This document shows, one piece after another, positions 55,623 to 64,000 of a DNA stretch of 64,000 nucleotides. This DNA is from Colwellia sp. MB3u-45 (lineage in GTDB: Bacteria > Pseudomonadota > Gammaproteobacteria > Enterobacterales > Alteromonadaceae): NCBI RefSeq assembly GCF_014077005.1, contig NZ_JACGVC010000049.1, positions 1 to 64,000 on the forward strand. The letters are read 5' to 3'. The notes below the pieces were generated by a model. That model was not told the DNA's origin. It made no database searches and worked only from the letters and a program-made list of their open reading frames with translations. The first letter of the stretch is position 1; the number at the start of each line of letters is the position of its first letter. The translations under genes and the position numbers were made by a program.

Positions 55623-56141
55623 ATGAAATACACAATACTTATAATAATATCCTTGTTGTCTGTTAATTTTGCGGTATTAGCAGAGTCAAGCGAAACCAAA
55701 ATCAATCGGGCCATGGCCGCTGCACCGCCGTCTATAAGTCAACAAGCGACTATCCTTGATTCAGACGGACAAGTTTTACAAAAAGGTACTAACGATTGGA
55801 CTTGTATGCCTGACACTATGCCAGGAGATAAAGCACCTATGTGTAATGATGCCCTTTGGATGGAAATGATGAGTGCGGTTGGTTCTAAAGCTGATTTTAA
55901 GACGAAAGGAATTGGCATTTCATACATGTTAAAAGGTGATATTGGTTCGGGAGTGAGTAATGCGACGCCGTATCATCCTGATCATAAGAAGGCTCATGAT
56001 TATACAGAAACAGGTCCCCACTTAATGATCATTGTTCCCAAAGAAATGCTAAAAGGAATAACTCGAGATCCTCAATCAGGAGGACCATTTGTTATGTGGG
56101 GAGATACTCCATATGCTCATATTATGGTGCCGATAAAATAA
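55623..56141 (+). CDS. Secreted hypothetical protein
   Basis: 172 residues with a clear signal peptide (residues 1-20, cleaved after VLA). The mature part has DSDGQVLQKGTNDWTCMPD, one Cys pair (WTCM, PMCND), and many Met and Pro residues. No domain recognised. Likely periplasmic. Preceded by AAAGGAAAA. Confidence 0.65.
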   Translation: MKYTILIIISLLSVNFAVLAESSETKINRAMAAAPPSISQQATILDSDGQVLQKGTNDWTCMPDTMPGDKAPMCNDALWMEMMSAVGSKADFKTKGIGISYMLKGDIGSGVSNATPYHPDHKKAHDYTETGPHLMIIVPKEMLKGITRDPQSGGPFVMWGDTPYAHIMVPIK

Positions 56142-56318
56142 CTTGGTATTTGAATAAGCTCCATTCTGCCTGCTTGAAATAAAGAATTAAGCAGTATTTG
56201 GCAAATAACTATTCTAATACTAATTTGATAACTAGTAGGTAAGTCATACCATATCTTTGACTTTCCTACTTTCCTGCCGTTACAAGGGTATCTAATTTGA
56301 TTTTATCAATTTTTCCGC

Positions 56319-56486
56319 ATGTATTCTTGTAGGTGCTTTCACTTTGGTGCATTCACTTTGGTTCTTTCTTCTAGTGCAGTTGATCTTGATGTCTATGATC
56401 CTGCATCGATTACGGATTTAAGCAATCAACCAAATAGTGATATTATTAATATTAAGTCTGTGGCGCATTTTACGGACACTAATTGA
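56319..56486 (+). pseudogene. Small secreted-protein fragment with internal duplication
   Basis: A 55-codon open frame from ATG 56319. It ends in an acidic, repeat-free tail (VDLDVYDPASITDLSNQ). A 14-base direct duplication, GGTGCTTTCACTTT then GGTGCATTCACTTT near 56332, disrupts what looks like a signal-peptide region. No ribosome-binding site. More likely a gene relic than a gene. The rest of the 56142-56569 gap shows nothing. Confidence 0.3.
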
Positions 56487-56569
56487 AATCATATATTAAA
56501 CATAACGTTGTATGTTATTAAAATAGCATAAGGTTAAGTTATATAAACTTGAAATGAAGAGGATAAAAA

Positions 56570-57133
56570 ATGTTATCGATTAAAAATTTAACCTGTCTAA
56601 TTCTTTGCTTTACCTTAGTGGCGTGCGCGTCCATGGGGACAGGTAGTAAAATGGAAAAGCAGCAAGTGATACTTACCATGAAAGATAATGTCTTAACCCA
56701 GCTTTTTGCTAATAAACCCGACACTCGCGCACAAATAAACGCGGCTCCAGGTTACGCGGTATTTTCTAATGCCAATGTGAATTTGATACTGATCGCAGCA
56801 GGTACAGGCTATGGCGTCGTAAAAGATATGAACACAAGTAAATATATTTATATGAATATGGCTGAAGGAGGCGTTGGCTTAGGACTTGGTGTTAAGGACT
56901 ACCGTATCGTAATGGTTTTTCATACCAATGAAGCAATGAACAACTTTGTTAATAAAGGTTGGACCTTTGGTGGTAATGCAGATGCGGCCGCAAAAGCAGG
57001 CAATAAGGGTGCATCAGTTGAAGGTGAAATATATTATGGTGACGTTACCGTATACACTTTCACCGAAAATGGTTTAGCACTACAAGCTACGATTAAAGGA
57101 ACTAAGTTCTGGAAGGATAGTGAGCTAAATTAA
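56570..57133 (+). CDS. SYLF-domain lipoprotein (YSC84-like)
   Basis: 187 residues. Lipoprotein signal peptide ending LVACAS (lipobox Cys about 19), then a SYLF/YSC84 domain: YAVFSNANVNLILIAAGTGYGV, EGGVGLGLGVKDYRIV and a C-terminal ATIKGTKFWKD. SYLF domains bind lipid or actin in eukaryotes; in bacteria they are periplasmic or outer-membrane-attached proteins with unclear function. Intrinsic terminator follows. Confidence 0.82.
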   Translation: MLSIKNLTCLILCFTLVACASMGTGSKMEKQQVILTMKDNVLTQLFANKPDTRAQINAAPGYAVFSNANVNLILIAAGTGYGVVKDMNTSKYIYMNMAEGGVGLGLGVKDYRIVMVFHTNEAMNNFVNKGWTFGGNADAAAKAGNKGASVEGEIYYGDVTVYTFTENGLALQATIKGTKFWKDSELN

Positions 57134-57164
57134 AATTATTTAGTGCATTCGCTAGTATATTTTT

Positions 57165-57202
57165 TGCCCCTATAACAAAAACGGTTACAGGGGCATTTTT
57201 TT
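57165..57202 (+). terminator. Intrinsic terminator after the SYLF lipoprotein gene
   Basis: 12-bp stem TGCCCCTATAAC/GTTACAGGGGCA (one mismatch) followed by seven T residues. Confidence 0.88.
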
Positions 57203-58343
57203 AATACAAAGGGACCTTTGAATATGATTTTACTTTATCTGTTATAAGTGCCGGCAGTTAAAAATTTATTTTAAAATCAATCTGTAAAGTAAAAACTGTC
57301 CGTACGTGCTAATAAGCATAAAATTTACCTTGGATTAAAATTTAGTCATCAATAAATTCATTTTGTCATCTTATTTTTTGCCCCACGTAGCTGTCAAACC
57401 TACTAGGCTGGCATGGTCTGACTGATTCAACTACCTCAGTTAAGCAATCATTTATAATACTCTAATTAATCATTAAAATTTATTTGGACTTTGATAACCT
57501 AGGATAACCCAGATAAGAATGAAGTCAGTGGCTGTCGTACTAGATTATTGTTTAACTCAGCACATCCTGCTGTGTTTGGTAACGTGTTTCATGGTTTTGC
57601 CAATGAAGGCGTTCCTGCTTTAAACTATTAAATAAAATTTCAGCAATGACATTATTCCAACATCAAATTTTTTACTTATTGCTATCCATAAACCCATGAG
57701 ATTTGAGCAATCAACAATATTGGTGGCTAACATATTATTCCCTCAGCTAAGTTAACTATCTGTTTTTATTTGTCTTGTAGTTGCTAAATAGTCACTGTTG
57801 ACGCATCAAAAAAATTGCACTTTCATTCTATATCCCATGCTCTATGCTTCAGTCGACAACCGTAACTATAAAGAAAACTTAAGGGTTAATAAGAGAACCT
57901 TCATATCCCCATAAATTGGGCAAGAACATATAGCATACAAAGCTAAAACACTCATGTTGATACTAATGGAAAGAAGTGAGCATAAGTTTTTGGCAACGCT
58001 ATACTGAAATTTAAACTTGGTTATGGTTGTTAACAACCAATAAAAAAATTAAATAAGTTAATGGTGATTCAGCTGTAAGAGAAGTAACGCAATATCAGTT
58101 AAAAGCAACACCACTTAAAACAATAAACGAACTTTGACGTAGAAATAGTAAATTATCACAAAGTTTCAGGACTTTGATTATCTATTAATAACTACTGCTA
58201 TTAATAGATAACAATGTGAGGAAAGAATGAAGTAGTAAAGCTTTAAGATTGTTCACTATCGTTAATTGAATAATAACCTTAAGCAGACTCTAAATTTGGT
58301 ATGAAAAAATTTAATACTACAACAATGAAAAAAGGACGAACTC
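57203..58343. other. Gene-free 1.1 kb with one coding relic
   Basis: No intact gene seen on either strand. At 57551-57631 a plus-strand frame reads FNSAHPAVFGNVFHGFANE and on to a TAA, with protein-like composition but no start; this looks like a gene remnant. Promoter sequence for the Met-rich gene should lie at the right end. Confidence 0.35.
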
Positions 58344-58847
58344 ATGAAAACAGTAATTAAAGCAATAGTTATAGCAAGTGTATTGGCTTCACCGGTATTT
58401 GCCTTTGATAATCATAAAGCTGAAATGAAAGCTGAAATGAAAGATGAAGGTAAGATGATGGGCAGCATGATGGGAATGATGAGTCATGAGCAAATGATGA
58501 AAATGCATCAAAATATGCAAGAGATGCAATCATTGATGGAAAAGATTAAAAAAGAAACGGATCCAAATAAACATCTAGAATTGATGGAGCAACATATGGA
58601 AATGATGAAACAGCACATGGAGATGATGCCAAAAGACATGCATATGATGAACGGCAAAGGTGACATGATGGGAGACAAAGGCGGCATGGCACAAATGAAC
58701 AAGAGTAAAGAAATGAGCATGGAAAAACGTATGGGCATGATGGAAAACCACATGAACATGATGCAAATGATGATGGAGCAAATGATGAATCATAATGCAG
58801 AGGAAGATAAATCACATGAATACGATGATAATGATGATGGAAAATAG
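58344..58847 (+). CDS. Methionine-rich secreted protein, possible copper binder
   Basis: 167 residues. Signal peptide at 1-20 (cleaved after VFA). The mature part is about one quarter Met, arranged as MM, MxM and HxxM clusters with many His, Glu and Lys, followed by an acidic tail (EEDKSHEYDDNDD). Such Met/His-rich periplasmic proteins often bind Cu(I) or Ag(I) or serve as oxidation sinks. There is no copper operon nearby, so the role is inference. A GGACGAA ribosome-binding site precedes the start. Confidence 0.7.
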   Translation: MKTVIKAIVIASVLASPVFAFDNHKAEMKAEMKDEGKMMGSMMGMMSHEQMMKMHQNMQEMQSLMEKIKKETDPNKHLELMEQHMEMMKQHMEMMPKDMHMMNGKGDMMGDKGGMAQMNKSKEMSMEKRMGMMENHMNMMQMMMEQMMNHNAEEDKSHEYDDNDDGK

Positions 58848-58921
58848 TGCAGAGGAGACAGGAGCTAGGTAAACATAAACGTTAGTATACCTTCCTTTAT
58901 TCATAGGAACTTGATGATTTA

Positions 58922-59188
58922 GTGGTAGAAATATCATTCTATAGCTTTATTTTTCAAGTTCCTAGCTGTCTCAAACACCTGAAGTTAGCCGCTTCAAGTG
59001 CTAAGAAATATAACCAATGCAAAATAATTTATAATCAGAGTATAACCATTAAAATTTACTTGAGCCTACCAAGTGAACACATACAAAACGTATTCAAATG
59101 TATGCTTCATTGCTTAGAGCATTATGAGAATGAACATGACGGGTATTGGATTACCTATATAGATATGAAAATCTATTGGCAACAGTGA
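58922..59188 (+). CDS. Uncertain small hypothetical gene
   Basis: 88 codons from a GTG with a weak, distant AGGAA. The C-terminal half (SLPSEHIQNVFKCMLHCLEHYENEHDG) looks like a real helical protein; the N-terminal half does not. It could be a spurious frame or a remnant. Confidence 0.3.
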   Translation: MVEISFYSFIFQVPSCLKHLKLAASSAKKYNQCKIIYNQSITIKIYLSLPSEHIQNVFKCMLHCLEHYENEHDGYWITYIDMKIYWQQ

Positions 59189-59289
59189 TTCAAGGTTTTG
59201 TCGATAAGTCTAGTGCTGGTTTGTTAAGAATTTAGTGCTTAGAATCTTTAGAAAGACAATATATTACGACAAATAACCACTGTGGCGAC

Positions 59290-59327
59290 CGCTTTGTAGT
59301 GGCAAAATTAATTATGCCACTACAGCG
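59290..59327. terminator. Hairpin before pepE 3' end
   Basis: 13-bp stem GTAGTGGCA/TGCCACTAC extended by CGC/GCG with a two-base bulge. It lies between the uncertain gene and pepE; no T tract. Confidence 0.4.
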
Positions 59328-59409
59328 AAAATCACTGCTAGCTTCAACTTAGTAAGCTTTATTTGAAAATCACATATATGACATACATCACTTATATCTA
59401 GTTTATAAT

Positions 59410-60153
59410 TTATAAAAGATAATCTAAGTTATCTTCAGTGGTGATAACAGTTTTTTTACCTGCCTTAAATAAAAACCCATTAGCTTCAGTTGCTGAGCCT
59501 TTTGTATCAGATAAGCCCGATACTAACTTAATGGTATTTTGCTTAATATCTAACGCGGTTCCTTCGACAATCGCAACAATGGGTGTAGTCGTGTTTAGCA
59601 CCATAAATTCGGCTAAACGTTGTGCACGAGTTTCGCCATTATGACCCGGAGGGTTATAGTCGGTATAATGTGGATTCAGCTGAAAATCAACAAGTTGCAG
59701 AGCATTGAAACTTTCAGGTTCAATAATAGGCATATCATTTGTCGTGCGAATAGAAAGTCCCGCAATATTTGAACCTGCACTCCAGCCTATGTAAGGCGTG
59801 CCTTGTGCTACTTTGCTTTGAATGGCTTTAATTAACTTGTTTTGATATAACTGATGCAATAAATTAAAAGTATTGCCACCACCAACCGCTATTGCTGGCG
59901 CGGCATTAATTGCGCTGACGGGGTCAGCATACTGATGAATACCGGTTACTTTAATGCCTAGCTCAGTTAATGCATTTTGCACCATTGCCGTGTAGTCATC
60001 GTAATTGACTGTCACACCGGCATAAGGAATAAATAATAATTCATTAACACCCATAAGCTTTGCCTTTATTAAGGCCAATGCATGTTGTAAGTAGGTTGTA
60101 TCACCAACACGAGAGCTACTTAGTAGTAGTAAGTTTGCATTTTCAATAGTCAA
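59410..60153 (-). CDS. pepE: Peptidase E (alpha-aspartyl dipeptidase, S51)
   Basis: 247 residues, slightly longer than the usual 230. Catalytic Ser125 in GWSAGSN, with the AVGGGNTF segment before it as in E. coli PepE. Hydrolyses dipeptides with an N-terminal aspartate. No signal peptide, so cytosolic. Confidence 0.9.
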   Translation of the reverse strand: MTIENANLLLLSSSRVGDTTYLQHALALIKAKLMGVNELLFIPYAGVTVNYDDYTAMVQNALTELGIKVTGIHQYADPVSAINAAPAIAVGGGNTFNLLHQLYQNKLIKAIQSKVAQGTPYIGWSAGSNIAGLSIRTTNDMPIIEPESFNALQLVDFQLNPHYTDYNPPGHNGETRAQRLAEFMVLNTTTPIVAIVEGTALDIKQNTIKLVSGLSDTKGSATEANGFLFKAGKKTVITTEDNLDYLL

Positions 60154-60256
60154 TTTTTTAGCCTTTTCAATTCATTAAGTGGTATCATGTCACTTGATTT
60201 ATAAGGAGAATTTTAACCATTATTGGTTTTTATACTCAATATAACTCAGCCAGAAC

Positions 60257-60286
60257 AACGACCTCAAACGTTAGTTTGAAGTCGTT
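60257..60286 (-). terminator. Hairpin at the end of the hicB-like gene
   Basis: 13-bp stem AACGACCTCAAAC/GTTTGAAGTCGTT with one mismatch and a four-base loop, overlapping the hicB-like stop codon by one base. Confidence 0.6.
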
Positions 60287-60702
60287 TAATTGTGTTTAGT
60301 ATTAGCTAACTCTGTTAAACATGCCATGGCAATAAAACCAGAGCGTGTTTTGTAATTTGAAGATTTAGCCACCCGATCATCAATTTGTTTTATTAATAGT
60401 TCAGGTAAGGTTACATTGATTTTATGGCTTTTCCCCATGTAGGGGACAATGTCAAAATCAAGCATGGCCCAAATAGGTGAGGCGGCAGTAGATAACAACA
60501 TATGCTCTTCAATAGTTTTTGCCTGTGGCACTTTTTCACCGTATTCAACCAATATGTTTAAGTGTGAAATCATGGCGACATTTAATAATAAAAAGCCCTC
60601 GTCAATGGTTGCTGCTTTTACCTGACAACCCGGTAAATCCACAACTGAAAGCAGGTAATTTTTATCATCGTTATTGCGTAAAACCAAGACTGGATATTTC
60701 AT
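60286..60702 (-). CDS. Orphan HicB-like antitoxin-family protein
   Basis: 138 residues from the ATG at 60702, chosen because AAGGAC lies upstream; a longer reading to 60792 is possible but unlikely. The N-terminal HicB partial-RNaseH fold (VVDLPGCQVKAATIDEGFLL) is followed by a C-terminal ribbon-helix-helix-like DNA-binding part (HKINVTLPELLIKQIDDRV, SRSGF-type end). HicB normally neutralises the HicA mRNA interferase, but no HicA gene lies on either side. It may therefore be a stand-alone regulator or a relic. Confidence 0.75.
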   Translation of the reverse strand: MKYPVLVLRNNDDKNYLLSVVDLPGCQVKAATIDEGFLLLNVAMISHLNILVEYGEKVPQAKTIEEHMLLSTAASPIWAMLDFDIVPYMGKSHKINVTLPELLIKQIDDRVAKSSNYKTRSGFIAMACLTELANTKHN

Positions 60703-61442
60703 AGCTTTGTCCTTTATCTTATCTTTACCAAGCATAACCCCAACACCTCCATCTGTAAATGCATAGATAACCCTCAGGGTTACCATTAACAAGCGAGTAG
60801 CAACCCTGGTAACTCCTTGCGATCGAAAAAAGACAACTCCAATAACTCTATATTTTAACGGTGTGATTATTCACTTACCTTAATATTGTCTATCAACTGA
60901 GATGATTCTTTTATCATGGGTTTTTTCATTATGTTTTTAATAAAATCTGATATTTAAAAAAAAGGTTATTTATAGGGTTATTGGGTGCAAGAATGTAGTG
61001 AAATAATTTCAGCAATAATGATTGATTTTACTGCTGAGTTGGTAGTACCGGCCTTTTATGACATTTTATATTTACTGTTACTAGTGAGTTTTGGCTTGAA
61101 TTAGCACAGGGTAATATCATTATAAGATGTAAAAACTGACTAATAAAACTGACTAATAAAACTGACTAATAAAGTTGACGATTAAAAGAGCTATAAATGA
61201 GTTGGTTGATGGCTTTTGAACCAGAAAATTATCAGAAAAAATTTAGCTTTAATCGTGGTAGGTAGTGATAAATTTAGTTTTATATTAAAAATAATCATAT
61301 GATTCGATAAAAAATTTTCATTTTGTCAGGTGATTATGCCAATTACTGACCCAATGAACTCGTTTGCTAGGTGAGATCTTGACCCTGTTTTAATTATGCT
61401 GAGTGAGCAACTACCCATATTTTTTAGTCATAGTTTTTAAAA
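60703..61442. other. Gene-free region with a 13-bp tandem repeat
   Basis: No gene seen. ACTGACTAATAAA is repeated three times in tandem at 61135-61173, with a fourth degenerate copy to 61186. The remainder is AT-rich without recognisable signals. Confidence 0.5.
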
Positions 61443-61566
61443 CTAAAAATGTTCCGAAGCGCGTCTTAAGTGTTTTTTAAAACCTAGCTCAAGTAATACA
61501 TCTCGTGTGTCATGCACCATGGCGGGATTACCACATAAATAGAAAAACTCGCTAATTTTTAATGCT
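61443..61566 (-). pseudogene. 3' remnant of a ferredoxin/flavodoxin reductase-type gene
   Basis: The minus-strand frame encodes about 40 residues: LKISEFFYLCGNPAMVHDT, then RDVLLELGFKKHL to a stop. The YLCGNPxMV motif and the short basic tail are the C-terminal NAD(P)-binding end of the FNR oxidoreductase family. A stop codon directly precedes it and no upstream part of the gene is present, so it is a fragment. Confidence 0.65.
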
Positions 61567-61586
61567 TAAAGTTGAGCAATTAAAGC

Positions 61587-62585
61587 TTAAAATTTATGTT
61601 TTTCGACATCATTAAGGTTTATTTCGTAGGCGTTCCTGCCAATACCGAAAAACTCTTCGTCAGTAAAGATAATAACCTCTTCATTAAGAAAGGTTATCGC
61701 TTCTTTTTGCGTCACAATACCTAAATCAATGCGATACCTATCTCCAGAGAAAAAATCATCACCTTGCCAATTCTCAAACAGCCAAATGCGTTGTGAGTCT
61801 AGCAGTACCAGTTTTTTCTTGCTCGGGCTTAAAGCAGCTGACGTTATCCAACAGAGTTTTTCGGCAATAGTGCAGGTTTTAAAATTACTTATTTTTTCTG
61901 CATCATGATTAGCCGCATAAGCGCCAATTTTATATAAGCTAGTTATACCGTTAAAAGGTACGGTACGGTTTTTGGTAAATAAATAAAGGTACTTTTTATA
62001 AAAAACAAAAGCTTCAACATCAAATACCATTTCATCGGCTTTAGGTGGAAAACTGGTATGTTCAGGATAATTAAATTTAATAATTTCTGCCTGCGTCGTT
62101 TCACCTTTTATATCGATGGGGTTTTCAATTTTATATATCGTTAACCACTTACGCAGATTATCATTATTTCCAAAGTCGCCTAAAAAGAAATGACCAAAAT
62201 CGTCTTGAGTCATGTCCTCCCAGTCAATATTTTTAGCGTTAGTAATAGTGATTTCTCTATCAATACCACCTGTTTTATTTAGCTGGTATAACTTTGCCTG
62301 GTCGCCACCATCATTAATTGCCCACAGTTTATTGTGTTTATCAAACTCAATACCTGATATTTCGTTTAGTTGAGCGTCAATGGTGGCATATTTGTTCTTA
62401 TATAACTGATAGCTCGTGGTAGCTATGATTATGATAACGGCAATAGCACTTCCGGTAAAAAATCCGGCCAGTGTTTTTTTCATAAATGTAAAACCAATAA
62501 AATTTAGCAAGTTAATTAAGCCGAAGCATAGCAGGGAATAAAAAAAATTACTCGTCCATTTGTAGGCAAGGCTTTGAATTGGCAA
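61587..62585 (-). CDS. Membrane-anchored beta-propeller-like protein
   Basis: 332 residues from the longest start, or 298 from an internal ATG at 62483 (MKKTLAGFFTGSAIAV), which gives a cleaner N-terminal anchor. The rest should lie in the periplasm. It has repeated Trp/Asp-containing blades (ISGIEFDKHNKLWAINDGG, IDWEDMTQDDFGHFFLGDFG), as in the esterase-like or SdiA-regulated propeller proteins. No enzyme motif is seen. Confidence 0.6.
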   Translation of the reverse strand: MPIQSLAYKWTSNFFYSLLCFGLINLLNFIGFTFMKKTLAGFFTGSAIAVIIIIATTSYQLYKNKYATIDAQLNEISGIEFDKHNKLWAINDGGDQAKLYQLNKTGGIDREITITNAKNIDWEDMTQDDFGHFFLGDFGNNDNLRKWLTIYKIENPIDIKGETTQAEIIKFNYPEHTSFPPKADEMVFDVEAFVFYKKYLYLFTKNRTVPFNGITSLYKIGAYAANHDAEKISNFKTCTIAEKLCWITSAALSPSKKKLVLLDSQRIWLFENWQGDDFFSGDRYRIDLGIVTQKEAITFLNEEVIIFTDEEFFGIGRNAYEINLNDVEKHKF

Positions 62586-62712
62586 CTCAATATAGTGATG
62601 ATGTCGATTAATGAAGTGTCATTTTTTATTAATCTAAGGTAAAAAACGGCTAAATTTCATAATAAGTAATATGCTTAAAGTATATCTAAGTTGATATTGT
62701 CTTGGAGTATAG

Positions 62713-63891
62713 ATGAAAAAACCACCAATATTCTGCGCTATAGGCATAACATTTATCTTATTAACTGGCTGCCAGTCAGGTAATACATTACAAAACTATT
62801 ATCTTGGCGATATCCAAGCTAGTGAATTTTTAGATGATAAATTTATCGGCTATAAAGATATTTTAATAGAAACTGATACTGAAATATTTGCCTTAAGTAC
62901 CGAGATGAAAACCATGGCAAAAAGTATTAGTTTAGAGCGTGATGCCCGCAAAAAAGCGACCAAACTACTTCAGCATTTCTTTAGTCCTGAAGACATCAAT
63001 TTAGCTTATGAGTCTGGTGCCAATGTTATTGCTGCCCAAGCATTTAAAAACCAAGCGGCTAATTGTTTATCATTAACTATTATGGCTTATGCAATAGCGC
63101 AAGAGGCGAAGCTAAGCGTTGCATTTCAACGTGTTGACGTGCCTGAATACTGGGTGCGTAATGGTCGTGTCAATATGCTTACCGGTCATATTAATCTCAC
63201 TGTTTTGGACGAAAAATCTCCTGATAAAAGGGTGCTTTTTCAGCGCACAAGTATTGAAATTGATTTCGACCCTTTTGTAAATAAACAGCCCTTTGAAAAA
63301 CATAAAATAAATAAAAACACCGTGCTGGCAATGTTTTACAATAATAAAGCCGCTACTGCCATGGTTAATGGTGATTATGTTACGGCTTATGCTTATTTAA
63401 AAAAAGCCACCAAAGTCGATCCTCTTTTTTCTTCAGCGTGGGGTAACTTAGGTATTTTATATCGTTTTAATGGTTATCAGCAAAGTGCGATTGACACTTA
63501 CCGATACGCGATAAGTTTAAACCATAATAATTTAACCACGATGGCTAATTTGAGTATGTTATTACATGCCAACGGGTTGTATGAAGAAGCGAAACATCTA
63601 GACAGCTATATTATGCGCAAGCGAGCAAATAATCCTTATTATTATGCGTTACTCGGTAATGAAAAATTTTATCAAGGCGCTTATAAAGAGGCAATGAATC
63701 ACTATAAAAAGGCGATAAAACTTAATAGCAACATTCATGAATTTTATTTTGGTTTAGCAAAAGTTTACTATATGTTGGATGAGGTAGGAAAGGCGAAAAG
63801 CTACATCAAAAAAGCCATGGCAAAAAATCATCTCGCTCAACTCGATAAGCAATACTTAGTGAAGTTAACTATTTTAAATCAAAAAGAGTAA
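62713..63891 (+). CDS. Lipoprotein with transglutaminase-like N-part and TPR repeats
   Basis: 392 residues. Lipobox LTGC (Cys20). Residues about 60-190 hold a cysteine-peptidase/transglutaminase-like segment (QAANCLSLTIMAYAIAQEA, HINLTV) in which NCLSLT could carry the nucleophile. From about 205 on there are TPR repeats (AYLKKATKVDPLFSSAWGNLG, AIDTYRYAISLNHNN, AMNHYKKAIKLNS). Attached to the inner or outer membrane. The function is unknown to me; it may be a scaffold. Confidence 0.72.
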   Translation: MKKPPIFCAIGITFILLTGCQSGNTLQNYYLGDIQASEFLDDKFIGYKDILIETDTEIFALSTEMKTMAKSISLERDARKKATKLLQHFFSPEDINLAYESGANVIAAQAFKNQAANCLSLTIMAYAIAQEAKLSVAFQRVDVPEYWVRNGRVNMLTGHINLTVLDEKSPDKRVLFQRTSIEIDFDPFVNKQPFEKHKINKNTVLAMFYNNKAATAMVNGDYVTAYAYLKKATKVDPLFSSAWGNLGILYRFNGYQQSAIDTYRYAISLNHNNLTTMANLSMLLHANGLYEEAKHLDSYIMRKRANNPYYYALLGNEKFYQGAYKEAMNHYKKAIKLNSNIHEFYFGLAKVYYMLDEVGKAKSYIKKAMAKNHLAQLDKQYLVKLTILNQKE

Positions 63892-64000
63892 ATCTTGATA
63901 TTAAAATAATAACCTGTGCTTTACTTTACATATAACTTTGGCTTTATTGTTATCAAGGTATTTTTAGTTTGTGATTTACTAGGCTTATTTAGATTAGTTG

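Noticed and set aside
58508-58815. Long minus-strand open frames across the Met-rich gene
   Set aside because: They are mirror images of the ATG/GAA-rich plus-strand gene, giving Cys/His/Phe-rich improbable proteins.

Overview
The window comes from a low-GC marine gammaproteobacterium of the Alteromonadales, most like Colwellia or Thalassotalea. This rests on gene content and order (ydjA-sppA-ansA, minCDE beside a zapA pair, divergent bioA/bioBFCD, asnS) and on AT-rich codon use. It is inferred from protein character only, because no search was run. No rRNA or tRNA gene was seen.

Layout. Bases 0.2-5 kb hold a methionine and sulfur block: a MetR-type regulator with a MetR box at its own promoter, a TauE/SafE sulfur-anion exporter, and a mesX-mesD pair for folate-independent methionine synthesis. 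Bases 5-22.8 kb are core genome: trxC, oligopeptidase B, zapB-like and zapA, minCDE, a thioredoxin-like protein, an M14 carboxypeptidase, a sodium:amino-acid symporter behind a long foldable leader, a zinc-ribbon protein, yeaC and a DUF349 protein, ansA, sppA and ydjA. Bases 23.3-28.8 kb carry a translationally coupled SMC-type ATPase, MksE-like and kleisin-like trio, in the unusual order B-E-F and with no nuclease subunit.

From about 28.9 to 47.9 kb lies a large accessory region. It starts with an attC relic and a cluster of 16-bp repeats. Next comes a P4-type integrase whose start codon lies inside a 20-bp sequence that recurs at 39698 (19 of 20 identical). These two copies probably bound an integrative element of about 10.15 kb carrying AlpA, a gpA-type HUH replication protein and integron cassettes. 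A run of cassettes with recognisable attC sites goes on to about 47.9 kb. No integron integrase is in the window, so this is a CALIN (cluster of attC sites lacking an integrase) or the distal part of a chromosomal integron. Cassette cargo includes a complete three-gene ABC-3C conflict system (HNH effector, middle component, DUF2326 ATPase), a RloC/PrrC-like zinc-hook ATPase, a ccdAB module in reverse orientation, small membrane proteins, a DUF1272 zinc protein, and two frameshifted genes. Four copies of a 145-147 bp terminal-inverted-repeat element sit exactly at cassette junctions.

Bases 48-64 kb return to the chromosome: asnS, the biotin locus, several secreted proteins (including a SYLF lipoprotein and a methionine-rich protein), peptidase E, an orphan HicB-like protein, a ferredoxin-reductase relic, a membrane-anchored beta-propeller candidate and a TPR lipoprotein. 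The accessory region therefore sits between the SMC trio and asnS and looks like a defence and stability hotspot built by two independent site-specific recombination systems.
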